Source of the DNA: Mycobacterium sp. ITM-2016-00317
Lineage (GTDB): Bacteria; Actinomycetota; Actinomycetes; Mycobacteriales; Mycobacteriaceae
Reading direction: 5' to 3'
NCBI RefSeq assembly: GCF_002968295.1
Contig: NZ_CP134399.1
Coordinates: forward strand, 2,976,001-3,040,000
Length of the DNA: 64,000 nt
A program made the translations under genes and the position numbers. Under the pieces are notes generated by a model. That model made no database searches and was not told where the DNA came from. It saw only the letters and a list, made by a program, of their open reading frames with translations. Of this stretch, positions 9,007 through 18,060 are shown one piece after another; the stretch's first letter is position 1, and every line of letters starts with the position of its first letter.

Positions 9007-9581
9007 CGACAGTGCCCGGGGCGCACCACCCCATCGCCGAACCCGACGACGTCGCCATGCAGTTCGACTCCACGGTCGGCGTGGATCCGGTCCCGGGCAC
9101 CCACACGCTGATCGACCGGGTGCTGGAGGTGCTGGCCGCCTCGGCGCTGACGGCGATCACGCTGATCCTGTTCGCCAACGCGGTGCTGCGCTTCGCGTTC
9201 AACGCGCCGCTGGGCTGGACCGAGGAACTGGTGACCGGGCTGATGCTGTGGCTGACCATGCTGGGGTTCACCCTCGGCGTGCGGCGGCGGGAATCGATCT
9301 CGATCCGCGCCTTCGTCGGCCGGCTGTCGATCCGCAACCAGGTGTGGCTACGGCTGGCCACCGACCTGCTCACCGCCGCGGTGCTGCTACACCTGGCCTG
9401 GTTCGCCTACCTCTACGTCACCAAGTTCGGTGACGATCCCGTCCCGTACCTCCGGCTGCCCAGCGGTTTCTTCACCGCGGCGCTGCCGATCGGTGCACTG
9501 GCCGCGGCGCTGATCGTGCTGTTCCAGCTCCCCGGCTGCCGGGCGGCGATCCTGCGTCAGATCGACGAGGAGAAGGAGTGA
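9003..9581 (+). CDS. dctQ: TRAP transporter small permease (DctQ family)
   Basis: The small membrane subunit of the TRAP transporter, 192 residues. Four transmembrane helices are visible at about residues 42-62, 74-92, 115-140 and 155-175. The DctQ-type segment GWTEELVTGLMLWLTMLG lies between helices 1 and 2. The N-terminus carries about 35 hydrophilic residues that most DctQ proteins lack. ATG 9003 overlaps the upstream stop (ATGA), and its own stop overlaps dctM (GTGA), so it is translationally coupled on both sides. Confidence 0.88.
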   Translation: MTTVPGAHHPIAEPDDVAMQFDSTVGVDPVPGTHTLIDRVLEVLAASALTAITLILFANAVLRFAFNAPLGWTEELVTGLMLWLTMLGFTLGVRRRESISIRAFVGRLSIRNQVWLRLATDLLTAAVLLHLAWFAYLYVTKFGDDPVPYLRLPSGFFTAALPIGALAAALIVLFQLPGCRAAILRQIDEEKE

Positions 9582-10858
9582 CACTCGCAATCACCCTGGC
9601 CGTGATCGTCGGCCTGCTGCTGCTGGGCACCCCGCTGATCATCGCGATGGCGGGCGGTGTCGCGCTGTACGCGACGCTGGCCGGCTCCTGGATGCTGCAG
9701 TACCCCCAACAGGTCACCGACGGGATGAGCAGTTTCGTGCTGCTGGCCATGCCGCTGTTCATCCTGGCCGGGGTGGTGATGAACGCCGGCGGTATCGCCG
9801 AGCGGGTATTCGCGTTCGCGCGCAGCCTTTTCGGGCCGTTGCCGGGCGGGCTGGCGCAGGTGAACGTGTCGACCAGCCTGTTCTTCGGCGGCATGGTGGG
9901 CACTTCGGTCGCCGACCTGGCCGGCACCGGGTCGACGATCATCCCGCAGATGCGCAAGCACGGATACCCGGGGGCCTACTCGGCTGCGGTGACGGCCTCC
10001 TCGTCGGGCATCGGCCCGCTGATCCCGCCGTCGTCGCCGTTGATCCTGTACGCCGCGGCCACCGGCACCTCGCTGGGCGCCCTGTTCCTGGCCGGCATCA
10101 TCCCCGGCCTGATCCTGACCGTGGTGCTCATGGTGGTGGTGGCCGTCCAGGCCAAGCGCAACGGCTGGGGCGAGAAACTCCCGTTCAGCTGGGCCGAGGT
10201 CTGGCGCACCGGCCGCGGGTCGATCCTGGCCTTCGGCGTCCCGGTGCTCGTAGTGCTCGGCCTGGTGCTGGGGCTGTTCACCCCGACCGAATCAGGCGCC
10301 TTCGCCGTCGTGTACGCGATCGTCATCTCCACGGTGCTGTTGCGCACGCTGGGGATGCGCAAGCTCTACCGGTGTCTGGTCGAGGCCGCGGTGCTGACCG
10401 GCGAGGTGATGCTGATCGTCGGGGTGTCGGTCGCGCTCGGCGCGGTGCTGGCGATGGCCGGACTTCCCAAGGCGCTCACCGACTTCGCCACCATGATCGT
10501 GCCCGGCGACGTCCAGATCGGTTACGTCGTGGTGCTGGCGCTGACGGCGATCCTGGCCGGCATGCTCTTCGACCCGCTGATCCCGGTGATCATGCCGGTG
10601 ATGCTGCCGACGATGATCGCGGTGGGCATCGACCCGGTGCACTTCGGCGTCATCATCGTGCTCACCGTCATCATCGGCCAGGTCACCCCACCGGTGGCGA
10701 TGTCGCTGGTGGTCGCTGCCAAGATCGCCAAGGTCGACGCGTGGAACGTGTTGCGCGCCAACACACCGTTCCTGCTGGCCACCATCGCGGTACTGGCGCT
10801 GGTCATCGTGTTCCCGCCGCTGGCGACGTGGCTGCCGACGGTGCTGGGCGGGCCGTGA
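9578..10858 (+). CDS. dctM: TRAP transporter large permease (DctM family)
   Basis: The large membrane subunit that carries out sodium-coupled uptake, 426 residues, the usual family length. It has about 12 hydrophobic segments and the DctM signature region (FFGGMVGTSVADLAGTGS and SSGIGPLIPPSSPLILYA, about residues 108-165). A second inverted half repeats near residue 355 (GQVTPPVAMSLVVAAKIAK). GTG 9578 overlaps the dctQ stop. The stop overlaps the LysR gene start by 4 bp, so the regulator is cotranslated with its likely target transporter. Confidence 0.92.
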   Translation: MTLAITLAVIVGLLLLGTPLIIAMAGGVALYATLAGSWMLQYPQQVTDGMSSFVLLAMPLFILAGVVMNAGGIAERVFAFARSLFGPLPGGLAQVNVSTSLFFGGMVGTSVADLAGTGSTIIPQMRKHGYPGAYSAAVTASSSGIGPLIPPSSPLILYAAATGTSLGALFLAGIIPGLILTVVLMVVVAVQAKRNGWGEKLPFSWAEVWRTGRGSILAFGVPVLVVLGLVLGLFTPTESGAFAVVYAIVISTVLLRTLGMRKLYRCLVEAAVLTGEVMLIVGVSVALGAVLAMAGLPKALTDFATMIVPGDVQIGYVVVLALTAILAGMLFDPLIPVIMPVMLPTMIAVGIDPVHFGVIIVLTVIIGQVTPPVAMSLVVAAKIAKVDAWNVLRANTPFLLATIAVLALVIVFPPLATWLPTVLGGP

Positions 10859-11778
10859 CCGGCGTGGACCAGCTGCGGGGCATCTCGCTGACGCAGCTGC
10901 GGTACTTCATCCGGGTCGCCGAACGCGAGAGCATGACGCGGGCGGCCGAGGACCTGTTCGTGGCTCAGTCCGCGGTGTCCTCGGCCGTCGCCCACCTGGA
11001 GAAGGAGCTCGGGGTCCAGCTGTTCATCCGACGCCACGCCAGGGGCCTGATCCTCACCGCGGCCGGCAAGGAACTGCTGCTGCGGGCCCGCCAGACGCTC
11101 ACCGCGCTGGCCGAGGCGCTGGAGATGATCGCCGGTGACGCGCAGACGTTCCTGGGGCCGCTGCAGGTGGTGTGCTTCAGCCCGCTCGCCCCGTTCTATT
11201 TGCCGTCGATCCTGGCCGGGCTCAAGCGCGAGCATCCGGGCCTGGAGGTGCACGTCACCGAGGCGGTGGCCGGCGAGGTCGGCCAGTACCTGGAATCCGG
11301 CAGGGCCGAGGTGGCACTGACCTACGATCTGGCCCTCGGTGACGGTATCGATCGCGACGTGCTGGCCGAGATACCGCCGTACGCTGCCCTTCCCGCGTCC
11401 CACCGGCTGGCCGGGGCGCGCAGCGTGCGGTTGGCCGACCTGGTGGACGAGCCGATGATCCTGGTCGACCTTCCCCACAGTCGCGACTATTTCCTCGGCG
11501 CGTTCACCGAGCGTGGCATGCACCCCAACGTGCAGTACCGGTCGAGCAGCTACGAGACCGTCCGCGCGATGGTGGCCCAGGAGCACGGTTTCAGCCTGTT
11601 GCACCAGCGCCCGGCCACCGACACCACCTATGCAGGCGGCCGGGTGGTGGCGGTGCCGCTGGCCGACGAGATCGCGCCGCTGCGGGTCGTCGTGGCGACT
11701 CTGCAATCCATGCGGATGAGCAGGCGGGCAGGCGCGTTCGCCGAACGGTGCCGCACCGTGGTGACCGCGAACGGATGA
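10855..11778 (+). CDS. LysR-family transcriptional regulator
   Basis: A 307-residue LysR-type regulator. The N-terminal winged helix-turn-helix is at about residues 10-70 (LTQLRYFIRVAERESMTRAAEDLFVAQSAVS), followed by the linker helix and a periplasmic-binding-protein-like effector domain from about residue 100. LysR genes are usually divergent from their target; this one is codirectional, and its GTG start overlaps the dctM stop. It therefore lies inside the transport operon and may regulate it together with the downstream genes, whose promoter region (11779-11919) follows directly. The effector is probably the TRAP substrate or a product of it. Confidence 0.88.
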   Translation: MTGVDQLRGISLTQLRYFIRVAERESMTRAAEDLFVAQSAVSSAVAHLEKELGVQLFIRRHARGLILTAAGKELLLRARQTLTALAEALEMIAGDAQTFLGPLQVVCFSPLAPFYLPSILAGLKREHPGLEVHVTEAVAGEVGQYLESGRAEVALTYDLALGDGIDRDVLAEIPPYAALPASHRLAGARSVRLADLVDEPMILVDLPHSRDYFLGAFTERGMHPNVQYRSSSYETVRAMVAQEHGFSLLHQRPATDTTYAGGRVVAVPLADEIAPLRVVVATLQSMRMSRRAGAFAERCRTVVTANG

Positions 11779-11919
11779 CGCACCAGCGCCACACATCTCC
11801 TGGCGTGATGCATTGGATCTGTTAATCCGAAGTCGAACAACGCAATTGACTGTTTGCCAGGGCGCCGCGCAGCGCCTTGGATCGAACGGGAACCACCGAC
11901 ACACACTGGAGGACACACT

Positions 11920-12723
11920 GTGAGCGGCATCGAACCGACGTACGTCGAAACCCCCTCGGGCCGAATGCACGTCGTCACCAAGAACGGGCATCTGGACGGG
12001 CCGTGTCTGGTGCTGCTGCACCAGACCCCGCGAAGCTGGGACGAATTCCGCGCCGTGGCCGACCTGCTCGACGGCTATCGCCTCGTGATACCGGATCTGC
12101 CCGGATACGGTGGTTCGGAGCCGTTGCGCGACAACACGATCGAAGCGACCGCTGCGGCGGTGCTCGGGGTGCTCGACGCGCTGCGCGTGCCGTACGCGCA
12201 CCTGGTCGGCCATCACTTCGGCGGGCTGGTCGCCTATCACCTGGCGGTGTCCGCACCTGAGCGCGTGCTCTCGTTGGTGCTGTCGTCGACGCCGTTCATC
12301 GATGCCGCCGAACGGGACCGCCGCCGGGACGCGCCGCCGTTCAACCACTTCCCGGCCACCGCCGACGGGGAACACCTCGCGCAGCTGTGGCGGCGCCGCA
12401 GTGAGTACCTGGCGCACCCCGATCCCGAGGTCCAGAGCCGCTACGTCCGCGATGTGCTGGCGCAGCCGGATCCCGACCGCGGCCACGCGGCCGTCGCCGC
12501 GTACCGGTCCGAGGACGGGGTGGGCCGCTACGGGGGACAGGTGCTGTGCCTGGCCTCGGCCCGCGACCCCCGGGCCTTTCCCCGACGCGCGCAGATCCTG
12601 GCCGCGTTCCCACAGGCCACCGAACATGTTCTGGCCGAAGGTGACATCTCCAGCCCCGAGACCTGTCCCGGCGAGTTCGCGCAGGCGGTGCTCGACTTCC
12701 ACACCGGGCTGGTGCTGCGATGA
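11920..12723 (+). CDS. Alpha/beta-hydrolase-fold protein lacking nucleophile and catalytic His
   Basis: A 267-residue protein with the alpha/beta hydrolase fold: LVLLHQTPRSWDEF (oxyanion-hole region), VIPDLPGYGGSEP, and a nucleophile-elbow sequence VGHHFGGLVAYHLA. The nucleophile position, normally Ser, Asp or Cys, is histidine (His99). The usual C-terminal GH motif is replaced by EGDISSPETCPGEF, so the catalytic histidine is also missing. It may be a non-hydrolytic member or use different chemistry. The GTG start has GGAGG 7 nt upstream. It heads the second block of the island after a 141-bp gap with its own promoter, and overlaps the MDR gene by 4 bp. Confidence 0.82.
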   Translation: MSGIEPTYVETPSGRMHVVTKNGHLDGPCLVLLHQTPRSWDEFRAVADLLDGYRLVIPDLPGYGGSEPLRDNTIEATAAAVLGVLDALRVPYAHLVGHHFGGLVAYHLAVSAPERVLSLVLSSTPFIDAAERDRRRDAPPFNHFPATADGEHLAQLWRRRSEYLAHPDPEVQSRYVRDVLAQPDPDRGHAAVAAYRSEDGVGRYGGQVLCLASARDPRAFPRRAQILAAFPQATEHVLAEGDISSPETCPGEFAQAVLDFHTGLVLR

Positions 12724-13748
12724 CCGTCAGCGAGACGATGTCGGCCGCCGTGCTGCGCGACCCGGGCGCACCGGAGCCACTGCGCATCGAGCGGGTGCCG
12801 ACCCCGCAGCCCGGCCCCGGCGAAGTGCTGGTGGCCGTCGGTGCGCTCGGCCTCAACAACGCCGAGATCCTCCAGTGTCGCGGCGCGATGCCCGCACCGG
12901 CCGGTGGGGTTCCGGGCCTGGAATGCGCGGGTTCCGTCGTGGCCGTCGGGGCAGGGGTGGCGACCCCGCGCCTCGGGGACCGGGTCGCGGTGCTGGCCCG
13001 GGCCGGCACCTACGCCGAGTACGTCGCCGTCCCCGTGGGGGCGTGCCTGCGGATTCCCGACGAACTGGACCTGGTGGCCGCCGCCGCGCTGCCGGAAGCC
13101 GCCGCCACCGCGTGGTGGAATCTGGCGCACCGGGGCCGGTTGCGGGCGGGGGAGCGGGTCCTGGTCCACGGCGCAGCCGGGGGAGTCGGGTCGTTGGCAG
13201 TCCAGCTGGCCCGCGGCCTGGGCGCCACCGTCATCGGCACCGCGCGGGGTCCCGCCAAGACCGCACTGTGCGCCGAGCTCGGGTGCCATCACGTGATCGA
13301 CTACGGCGCCGAGGACGTGTTCGGCGCGCTGCGCCGGATCGTGCCCGGCGGGGTGGACGTCGTGCTGGACAACCAGGGCGCGGCCACCGTCGCCGACAAC
13401 ATCGCGGCGCTGGCGCCGCAGGGCCGGCTGGTCGTCGTCGGGGTGGCCTCCGGGACCGACGCGGCGGTGGACCTCGGGGCGCTGATGGCCGGGACGGTGG
13501 AGATCTCGTCGTCGAGTCTGGGCCGGCTCGACGACGACACCCGCAGCGCGCTCTGCCGGGAGGTCGAAACGGAGATCCTGCCGAAGGTGGTCACCGGATC
13601 GGTGCGCCCGGTGCTGGATGCCGCGTCGTTCACCTTCGACGAGATCGCTACAGCCCAAAGGCGATTCACCGCGCCGGACCGGATCGGAAAGGTCACGGTG
13701 ACGATGCCCGGCTACATCGTCAAAACCGATGCAAACCAGCGGAACTAA
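12720..13748 (+). CDS. MDR-superfamily oxidoreductase (quinone-reductase type)
   Basis: A 342-residue medium-chain dehydrogenase/reductase. The GroES-like domain is residues 10-120 and the Rossmann domain about 130-270, with the NADPH-binding motif HGAAGGVGSLAVQLA at about residues 150-164. The cysteine cluster of structural-zinc alcohol dehydrogenases is absent, so it is of the zinc-free quinone oxidoreductase or enoyl-reductase-like type. ATG overlaps the upstream stop (ATGA). It probably reduces a carbonyl, quinone or enone in the pathway. It could in principle serve as a free enoylreductase, but nothing ties it to the polyketide genes 9 kb away. Confidence 0.82.
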   Translation: MTVSETMSAAVLRDPGAPEPLRIERVPTPQPGPGEVLVAVGALGLNNAEILQCRGAMPAPAGGVPGLECAGSVVAVGAGVATPRLGDRVAVLARAGTYAEYVAVPVGACLRIPDELDLVAAAALPEAAATAWWNLAHRGRLRAGERVLVHGAAGGVGSLAVQLARGLGATVIGTARGPAKTALCAELGCHHVIDYGAEDVFGALRRIVPGGVDVVLDNQGAATVADNIAALAPQGRLVVVGVASGTDAAVDLGALMAGTVEISSSSLGRLDDDTRSALCREVETEILPKVVTGSVRPVLDAASFTFDEIATAQRRFTAPDRIGKVTVTMPGYIVKTDANQRN

Positions 13749-13842
13749 CTCTTTGCCTGATGGCCGGGCGGCGGGCAGCATCGTAGGTGCGGACGCCGAT
13801 GCCGCCTTCCGTGGCCCCAGCCGAGAATCCGAATTGCGAGGG

Positions 13843-14376
13843 ATGTCAGTGAAATCCACCTTGATGCCGGTCGGCGCGCGGGAGTTCGTCCGCGCCATCA
13901 GCTGCGCCGCCACCCCGGTCACCATTGTGACCACCCACGCCGACGGCCTGCGCTGGGGCCAGACCGTCTCGGCGGTGAGCCGGGTCTCCGACGAACCGGC
14001 CGTCCTCGGCGTGTGCATCAACCGGCGCAGCCCCATCAACGCGGCGATCCGGGACTGCGGTTCCTTCAATGTATCGCTGCTACGTCCCGAACATCACAGC
14101 GCTGCAGACAGTTTCGCCGGGCGCAGGCACACCGGCCGTCCGGCGTTCACGTTCCTCGACGACGAGTGGCACTCCGGCGCCAACGGGCTGCCGGTGTTCG
14201 TCGACAGCGTGGCGGCCTTCGAATGTGAGCTGCACAGCATCACCGACGTCGGCTCCCACCACCTGTACCTCGGCGAGGTGCGCCACGTCGCACACACCGA
14301 CGCCGAACCGCTGCTGCACATGCGCGGCAGCTATCGCACTCTCGCCGCACACAACACGGAAGGACACCACGCATGA
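13843..14376 (+). CDS. Flavin reductase (HpaC/RutF-like)
   Basis: A 177-residue NAD(P)H:flavin reductase-domain protein that would supply reduced flavin to the oxygenase encoded next. The family's opening pattern is clear: FVRAISCAATPVTIVTTHADG, then TVSAVSRVSDEPAVLGVCINRRS and GSFNVSLL (about residues 14-80). ATG 13843 has GAGGG 3-7 nt upstream. It lies 94 bp after the MDR gene and overlaps the oxygenase gene by 4 bp (ATGA). This coupling is typical of two-component flavin monooxygenases. Confidence 0.88.
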   Translation: MSVKSTLMPVGAREFVRAISCAATPVTIVTTHADGLRWGQTVSAVSRVSDEPAVLGVCINRRSPINAAIRDCGSFNVSLLRPEHHSAADSFAGRRHTGRPAFTFLDDEWHSGANGLPVFVDSVAAFECELHSITDVGSHHLYLGEVRHVAHTDAEPLLHMRGSYRTLAAHNTEGHHA

Positions 14377-15821
14377 TCAGAACCGGAGACGAGTACCGGG
14401 AATCCATCAACACCGGTCGTGAGATCTACATCGACGGCGAGCAGGTGCACGACGTCACCAAGCACCCGATGTTCGCCCCGATCGTCGACATCCGCGCCCG
14501 CATCTACGACCTGGCGCACGAGGCGGCCACCCAGGACGTGATGACCTACGTCGACGAGAACGGCGAGCGCAACGCGATCGCCAACAAGATGCCGCGGACC
14601 CAACAGGATTGGCAGGACAAGCGCCGCGCCATCGACGTGGTGCTGGATGAGGCGCGCGGGGTGGTGACCCGGGTCGGCGACGAGACCATCGGCGAGATGT
14701 GGGCGCTCTACGACGGCCAGGACGTGCTCAACGAGGTGGATCCCCGCTTCGCCGAGAACATCCGGCGCCACGTGCAGAAGGCCGCCACCGGCGACCCGTT
14801 CCACATCTCGGCCAACACCGATCCCAAGGGCGACCGCTCCAAGCGGCCCCAGGATCAGGATCCGGACATGCTGCTGCACGTGGTCCGCGAGACCGACGAC
14901 GGGATCATCGTGCGCGGCGCCAAGTACGAGACCGCCGCGCCGTACGCCACCCAGGCCTACACCAAACCGACCATCGCCAACTGGGGTGACGCGAAACTCT
15001 CCGACTACGCGGTGGGTTTCATCGCCGACCTGAACGCACCGAACCTGAAGTTCATCTGCCGCACCGGATTCGCCGGCCGCCGCGACGCCGCGGACTACCC
15101 GCTGTCCAACCGGGTGGACGAGGTCGAGTCCTTGGTGATCTTCGACAACGTGCTGATCCCGTGGGACGACATCCTGTTCTACCGGCACACCCGGGCGGCC
15201 ACCTTCGTGCGCAGCTGCCTGCACCGCTACAGCGCGCTGCCCTACGTGCACCGCTCGATCCGGTTCGCGGACCTGATGATCGGCGCCGCACTGTTCAACG
15301 TCCGCCAGACCGGGCTGGACAACAACCCGGCGGTGCAGGAGAAGCTGGCGATGCTGGCCTGCTACCGCGAGGGCATCGACGCGCACCTGACCGCGGCCAT
15401 CGCCACCGCCGAGACCAGCCCGGGCGGACTGTTGATGCCCAACCAGTCACTGCTCTACGCCGGCCGGGTGTGGGCGCAGACCCAGCTGCCGCAGATGATG
15501 CACTGGGCCCGCGAACTGTGCGGCGGGCAGATCTGCATCACGCCGGACTCGGCCACCTTCGGCATGCCGGGCGCGGCGCCGTGGCTGGAGAAGTACTACT
15601 CGATCACCGACGAGTGGCAGGCCGACGACCGGCGCAAGCTGCTGGCCTTCGCCCGCGACCTGCTCAACAGTGACTACGCCGGGCACCGGCTGACGTTCCA
15701 GTTGTTCGCGCAGGCGCCGCCGTTCGCGCACTACCAGGCCGTCTACCGCAACTTCGACTTCGACGGCCCCCTGGCCATGGTGAAGGCGGCCGCGGAGCTG
15801 TCGGATCGGGTGGGCGCATGA
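14373..15821 (+). CDS. HpaB-type flavin-dependent oxygenase
   Basis: A 482-residue oxygenase of the 4-hydroxyphenylacetate 3-monooxygenase (HpaB/PvcC) family, which hydroxylates aromatic or heteroaromatic rings with reduced FAD delivered by a partner reductase. The acyl-CoA-dehydrogenase-like fold is complete, from the N-terminal domain (MIRTGDEYRESINTGREIYIDG) through the central barrel with the FICRTGFAGR segment near residue 230 to the C-terminal helical bundle. The length matches the family. It is coupled to the flavin reductase upstream and RidA downstream. The true substrate could be a phenol or an N-heterocycle; neighbours with RidA and amidohydrolase activity favour a nitrogen compound, which is inference. 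Confidence 0.88.
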   Translation: MIRTGDEYRESINTGREIYIDGEQVHDVTKHPMFAPIVDIRARIYDLAHEAATQDVMTYVDENGERNAIANKMPRTQQDWQDKRRAIDVVLDEARGVVTRVGDETIGEMWALYDGQDVLNEVDPRFAENIRRHVQKAATGDPFHISANTDPKGDRSKRPQDQDPDMLLHVVRETDDGIIVRGAKYETAAPYATQAYTKPTIANWGDAKLSDYAVGFIADLNAPNLKFICRTGFAGRRDAADYPLSNRVDEVESLVIFDNVLIPWDDILFYRHTRAATFVRSCLHRYSALPYVHRSIRFADLMIGAALFNVRQTGLDNNPAVQEKLAMLACYREGIDAHLTAAIATAETSPGGLLMPNQSLLYAGRVWAQTQLPQMMHWARELCGGQICITPDSATFGMPGAAPWLEKYYSITDEWQADDRRKLLAFARDLLNSDYAGHRLTFQLFAQAPPFAHYQAVYRNFDFDGPLAMVKAAAELSDRVGA

Positions 15822-16237
15822 AGCACCGGCGCATCCGGCCGTTCAACACCCGCGACACCTACCCGGAGCAGAACCTGGACAACGACCTGTGCCAGGCCGT
15901 CGTCGCCGGTGACACCGTTTACGTGCGCGGGCAGATCGGCCAGAATCTGGACACCTCGGAGAATGTCGGTGTCGGCGACGTGGCCGCCCAGACCGAGCAG
16001 GCGATGTCCAACATCGCCACTCTGCTCGCCGAGGCCGACGCGACCCTCGACGACATCGTGAAAGTGACGATCTACCTGGTGGATCCGCGCTACCGGGAGA
16101 CCGTGTACCGGGTGATCGGCCGCTGGCTCAAAGGTGTGCACCCGGTCTCGACGGGGCTGGTGGTCAGCGCGCTGGCCCGGCCCGAGTGGCTGGTCGAGGT
16201 GGACGTGATCGCCGTCCGGCAGCAGGTGAGCGCGTGA
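15818..16237 (+). CDS. RidA-family enamine/imine deaminase
   Basis: A 139-residue Rid-family protein. Family members hydrolyse reactive enamines and imines to ketones and ammonia. The active-site arginine is visible in SALARPEWLVEVDVIA, at about residue 121. In the Rut pyrimidine pathway the Rid-family member RutC works next to a flavin monooxygenase, and a similar role is plausible here. The start ATG overlaps the oxygenase stop and the stop overlaps the DUF1028 start, both by 4 bp. Confidence 0.88.
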   Translation: MKHRRIRPFNTRDTYPEQNLDNDLCQAVVAGDTVYVRGQIGQNLDTSENVGVGDVAAQTEQAMSNIATLLAEADATLDDIVKVTIYLVDPRYRETVYRVIGRWLKGVHPVSTGLVVSALARPEWLVEVDVIAVRQQVSA

Positions 16238-16911
16238 CGTTCTCGATGGCGGCGCTGGACCGCGACACCGGCGCGTTCGGCATGATCATCACCTCCTCGT
16301 CCCCGGCGGTGGCCTCCCGGTGCCTGAACATCCGGCCCGGCCTGGGCGCGGCGGCCAGCCAGAATGTGACCGACCCCAGGCTCGGCGGACAGCTGCTGGA
16401 CCGGCTGGCCGCCGGCGACGACGCCCCGTCGGCGCTGGACGCGGTGGTGGCCGGCCACGAGCTGCGCGACTACCGGCAGCTGACGGTGCTGGACCGGGCC
16501 GGTCGCTCGGCGGCGTTCAGTGGCGCAGGCGCCCTCGGCGTGCACCACCACGTGGCCGGCGACGGCGTCGTCGCGGCAGGCAACATGCTGGCGAGCCCGG
16601 CCACCATCACCGAGCTGATCCGCGGATACGAGAGCTCCGCCGCGGCGGAGTTCGAACGCCGGCTGCTCGACGGGCTGGCCGCCGCGATGGCCGCCGGCGG
16701 CGAGGAGGGACCGGTGCACGCGGCGGGCCTGCTGGTCTACCGCGAGGTCGAGTGGCCTGAGACGACGCTGCGGGTGGACTGGACCGACGACGACCCGTAC
16801 AGCCGGCTGGCCGAACTGTGGGCGGTGTGGGAGCCGCAGCGCGACGACTACGTGCGCCGGGCGCTGGATCCGTCCGCCGCCCCCAGCTTCGGGGTGCCGG
16901 GTGATCTCTGA
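16234..16911 (+). CDS. DUF1028 Ntn-hydrolase-like protein
   Basis: A 225-residue DUF1028 protein. The family has an Ntn-hydrolase-type fold and no firmly established reaction. The typical opening TFSMAALDRDTGAFGMIITSSSPAVASR and the central VAAGNMLASP are visible. If the initiator methionine is removed, a threonine becomes the N-terminus, which would suit an Ntn nucleophile. This is inference. The GTG start overlaps RidA, and the 3' end overlaps the amidohydrolase gene by 11 bp. DUF1028 genes often stand beside RidA and amidohydrolase genes in catabolic clusters. Confidence 0.82.
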   Translation: MTFSMAALDRDTGAFGMIITSSSPAVASRCLNIRPGLGAAASQNVTDPRLGGQLLDRLAAGDDAPSALDAVVAGHELRDYRQLTVLDRAGRSAAFSGAGALGVHHHVAGDGVVAAGNMLASPATITELIRGYESSAAAEFERRLLDGLAAAMAAGGEEGPVHAAGLLVYREVEWPETTLRVDWTDDDPYSRLAELWAVWEPQRDDYVRRALDPSAAPSFGVPGDL

Positions 16912-18037
16912 CCCGAAGGCCGCCGCCAGGGCACAGCTGGAGCGTGACTGGGACACCGTGCACGGGATCAGCACCGGACTGCACGCCGATCCGGAACCGG
17001 CGTGGCAGGAGGTCCGGGCGCACCGGATGCTCACCACCGTGCTGGCCGAGCGCGGCTTCAGTGTCGACGATCGCGCCGGCGGACTGGACACCGCCTTCCA
17101 CGCCCGCGCCGGCAACGGTCCACTGCACGTCGCGTTCGTCGCCGAGTACGACGCGCTTCCCGGTCTCGGACACGCCTGCGGGCACAACCTGATCGCGGCG
17201 TCGGCGATCGGGGCGGCACTGATGGTGCAGGCCGCCGACGCGGGCCGGGCGCTGACCGTGCACGTCCTCGGCACCCCGGCCGAGGAGGGCGGCGGCGGCA
17301 AGATCCTGATGCTGGAGGCGGGCGAGTTCGACGGCCTGGATGCGGCACTGATGATGCATCCCGGACCGGTCGACGCGCCGCGGGCCGAGCCGATGGCGGT
17401 CGCGCACTGGCGCGTCATCTATCGCGGCGTCAGCGCGCACGCAGGCACCTACCCGCACCTGGGTGTCAACGCGGCCGACGCGTTCACCGTCGCCCAGGTG
17501 GCGATCGGGCTGCTCCGCCAGCAGTTGCCGTCTACGGCGCGGGTGCACGGCGTGGTCACCGAGGCCGGGACCGCACCCAACGCCATCCCGGACACCGCGT
17601 CGGGACGCTGGTATGTGCGGGCCCGCTCGCTGGCCGACCTCCGCGACATCGAGAAGCGGATCCGGGCCTGCTTCCAGGCCGGCGCCATCGGCACCGGCTG
17701 CGAGCTGGAGATCGAGCTGGAGTCGCCGCCGTACTCGGAATTCCGCACCGACGACGAAATCCTCGACATGTTCGTCGCCAATGCAGCGGTGCTGGGCCGG
17801 GACATGACCGCCGAGGCGCCGGAGGGCGCGGCGGCGATGAGGACGGCGTCCACCGACATGGGCAACGTGTCGCAGGAGGTGCGCGCGATCCACCCGTATC
17901 TGGGCATCGGATCGCTGCCCGCGGTCAACCACCAGCGGGAGTTCGCCGACGCGGCGATCGGCCCGGCCGCCGACGCGGCGCTGCGTGACGGCGCGACCGC
18001 GCTGGCATGGACGGCGCTCGATCTGGCCGGACGGTAA
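16901..18037 (+). CDS. M20-family metal-dependent amidohydrolase
   Basis: A 378-residue M20 peptidase/amidohydrolase. Metal-binding motifs are present: [15 protein letters not shown] (about residues 78-92) and PAEEGGGGK (about 126-134), followed by the lid or dimerisation domain with [17 protein letters not shown]. It is closest in look to aminobenzoyl-glutamate or indole-acetyl-amino-acid hydrolases, so an amide-bond substrate with an acyl or carbamoyl group is likely. GTG 16901 overlaps DUF1028 by 11 bp. It is the last gene of the island; TAA at 18035-18037 is followed directly by the gcvB riboswitch leader. Confidence 0.88.
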   Translation: MISDPKAAARAQLERDWDTVHGISTGLHADPEPAWQEVRAHRMLTTVLAERGFSVDDRAGGLDTAFHARAGNGPLHVAFVAEYDALPGLGHACGHNLIAASAIGAALMVQAADAGRALTVHVLGTPAEEGGGGKILMLEAGEFDGLDAALMMHPGPVDAPRAEPMAVAHWRVIYRGVSAHAGTYPHLGVNAADAFTVAQVAIGLLRQQLPSTARVHGVVTEAGTAPNAIPDTASGRWYVRARSLADLRDIEKRIRACFQAGAIGTGCELEIELESPPYSEFRTDDEILDMFVANAAVLGRDMTAEAPEGAAAMRTASTDMGNVSQEVRAIHPYLGIGSLPAVNHQREFADAAIGPAADAALRDGATALAWTALDLAGR

Positions 18038-18060
18038 TATCGCAGGCGCATCGCCCTCAC

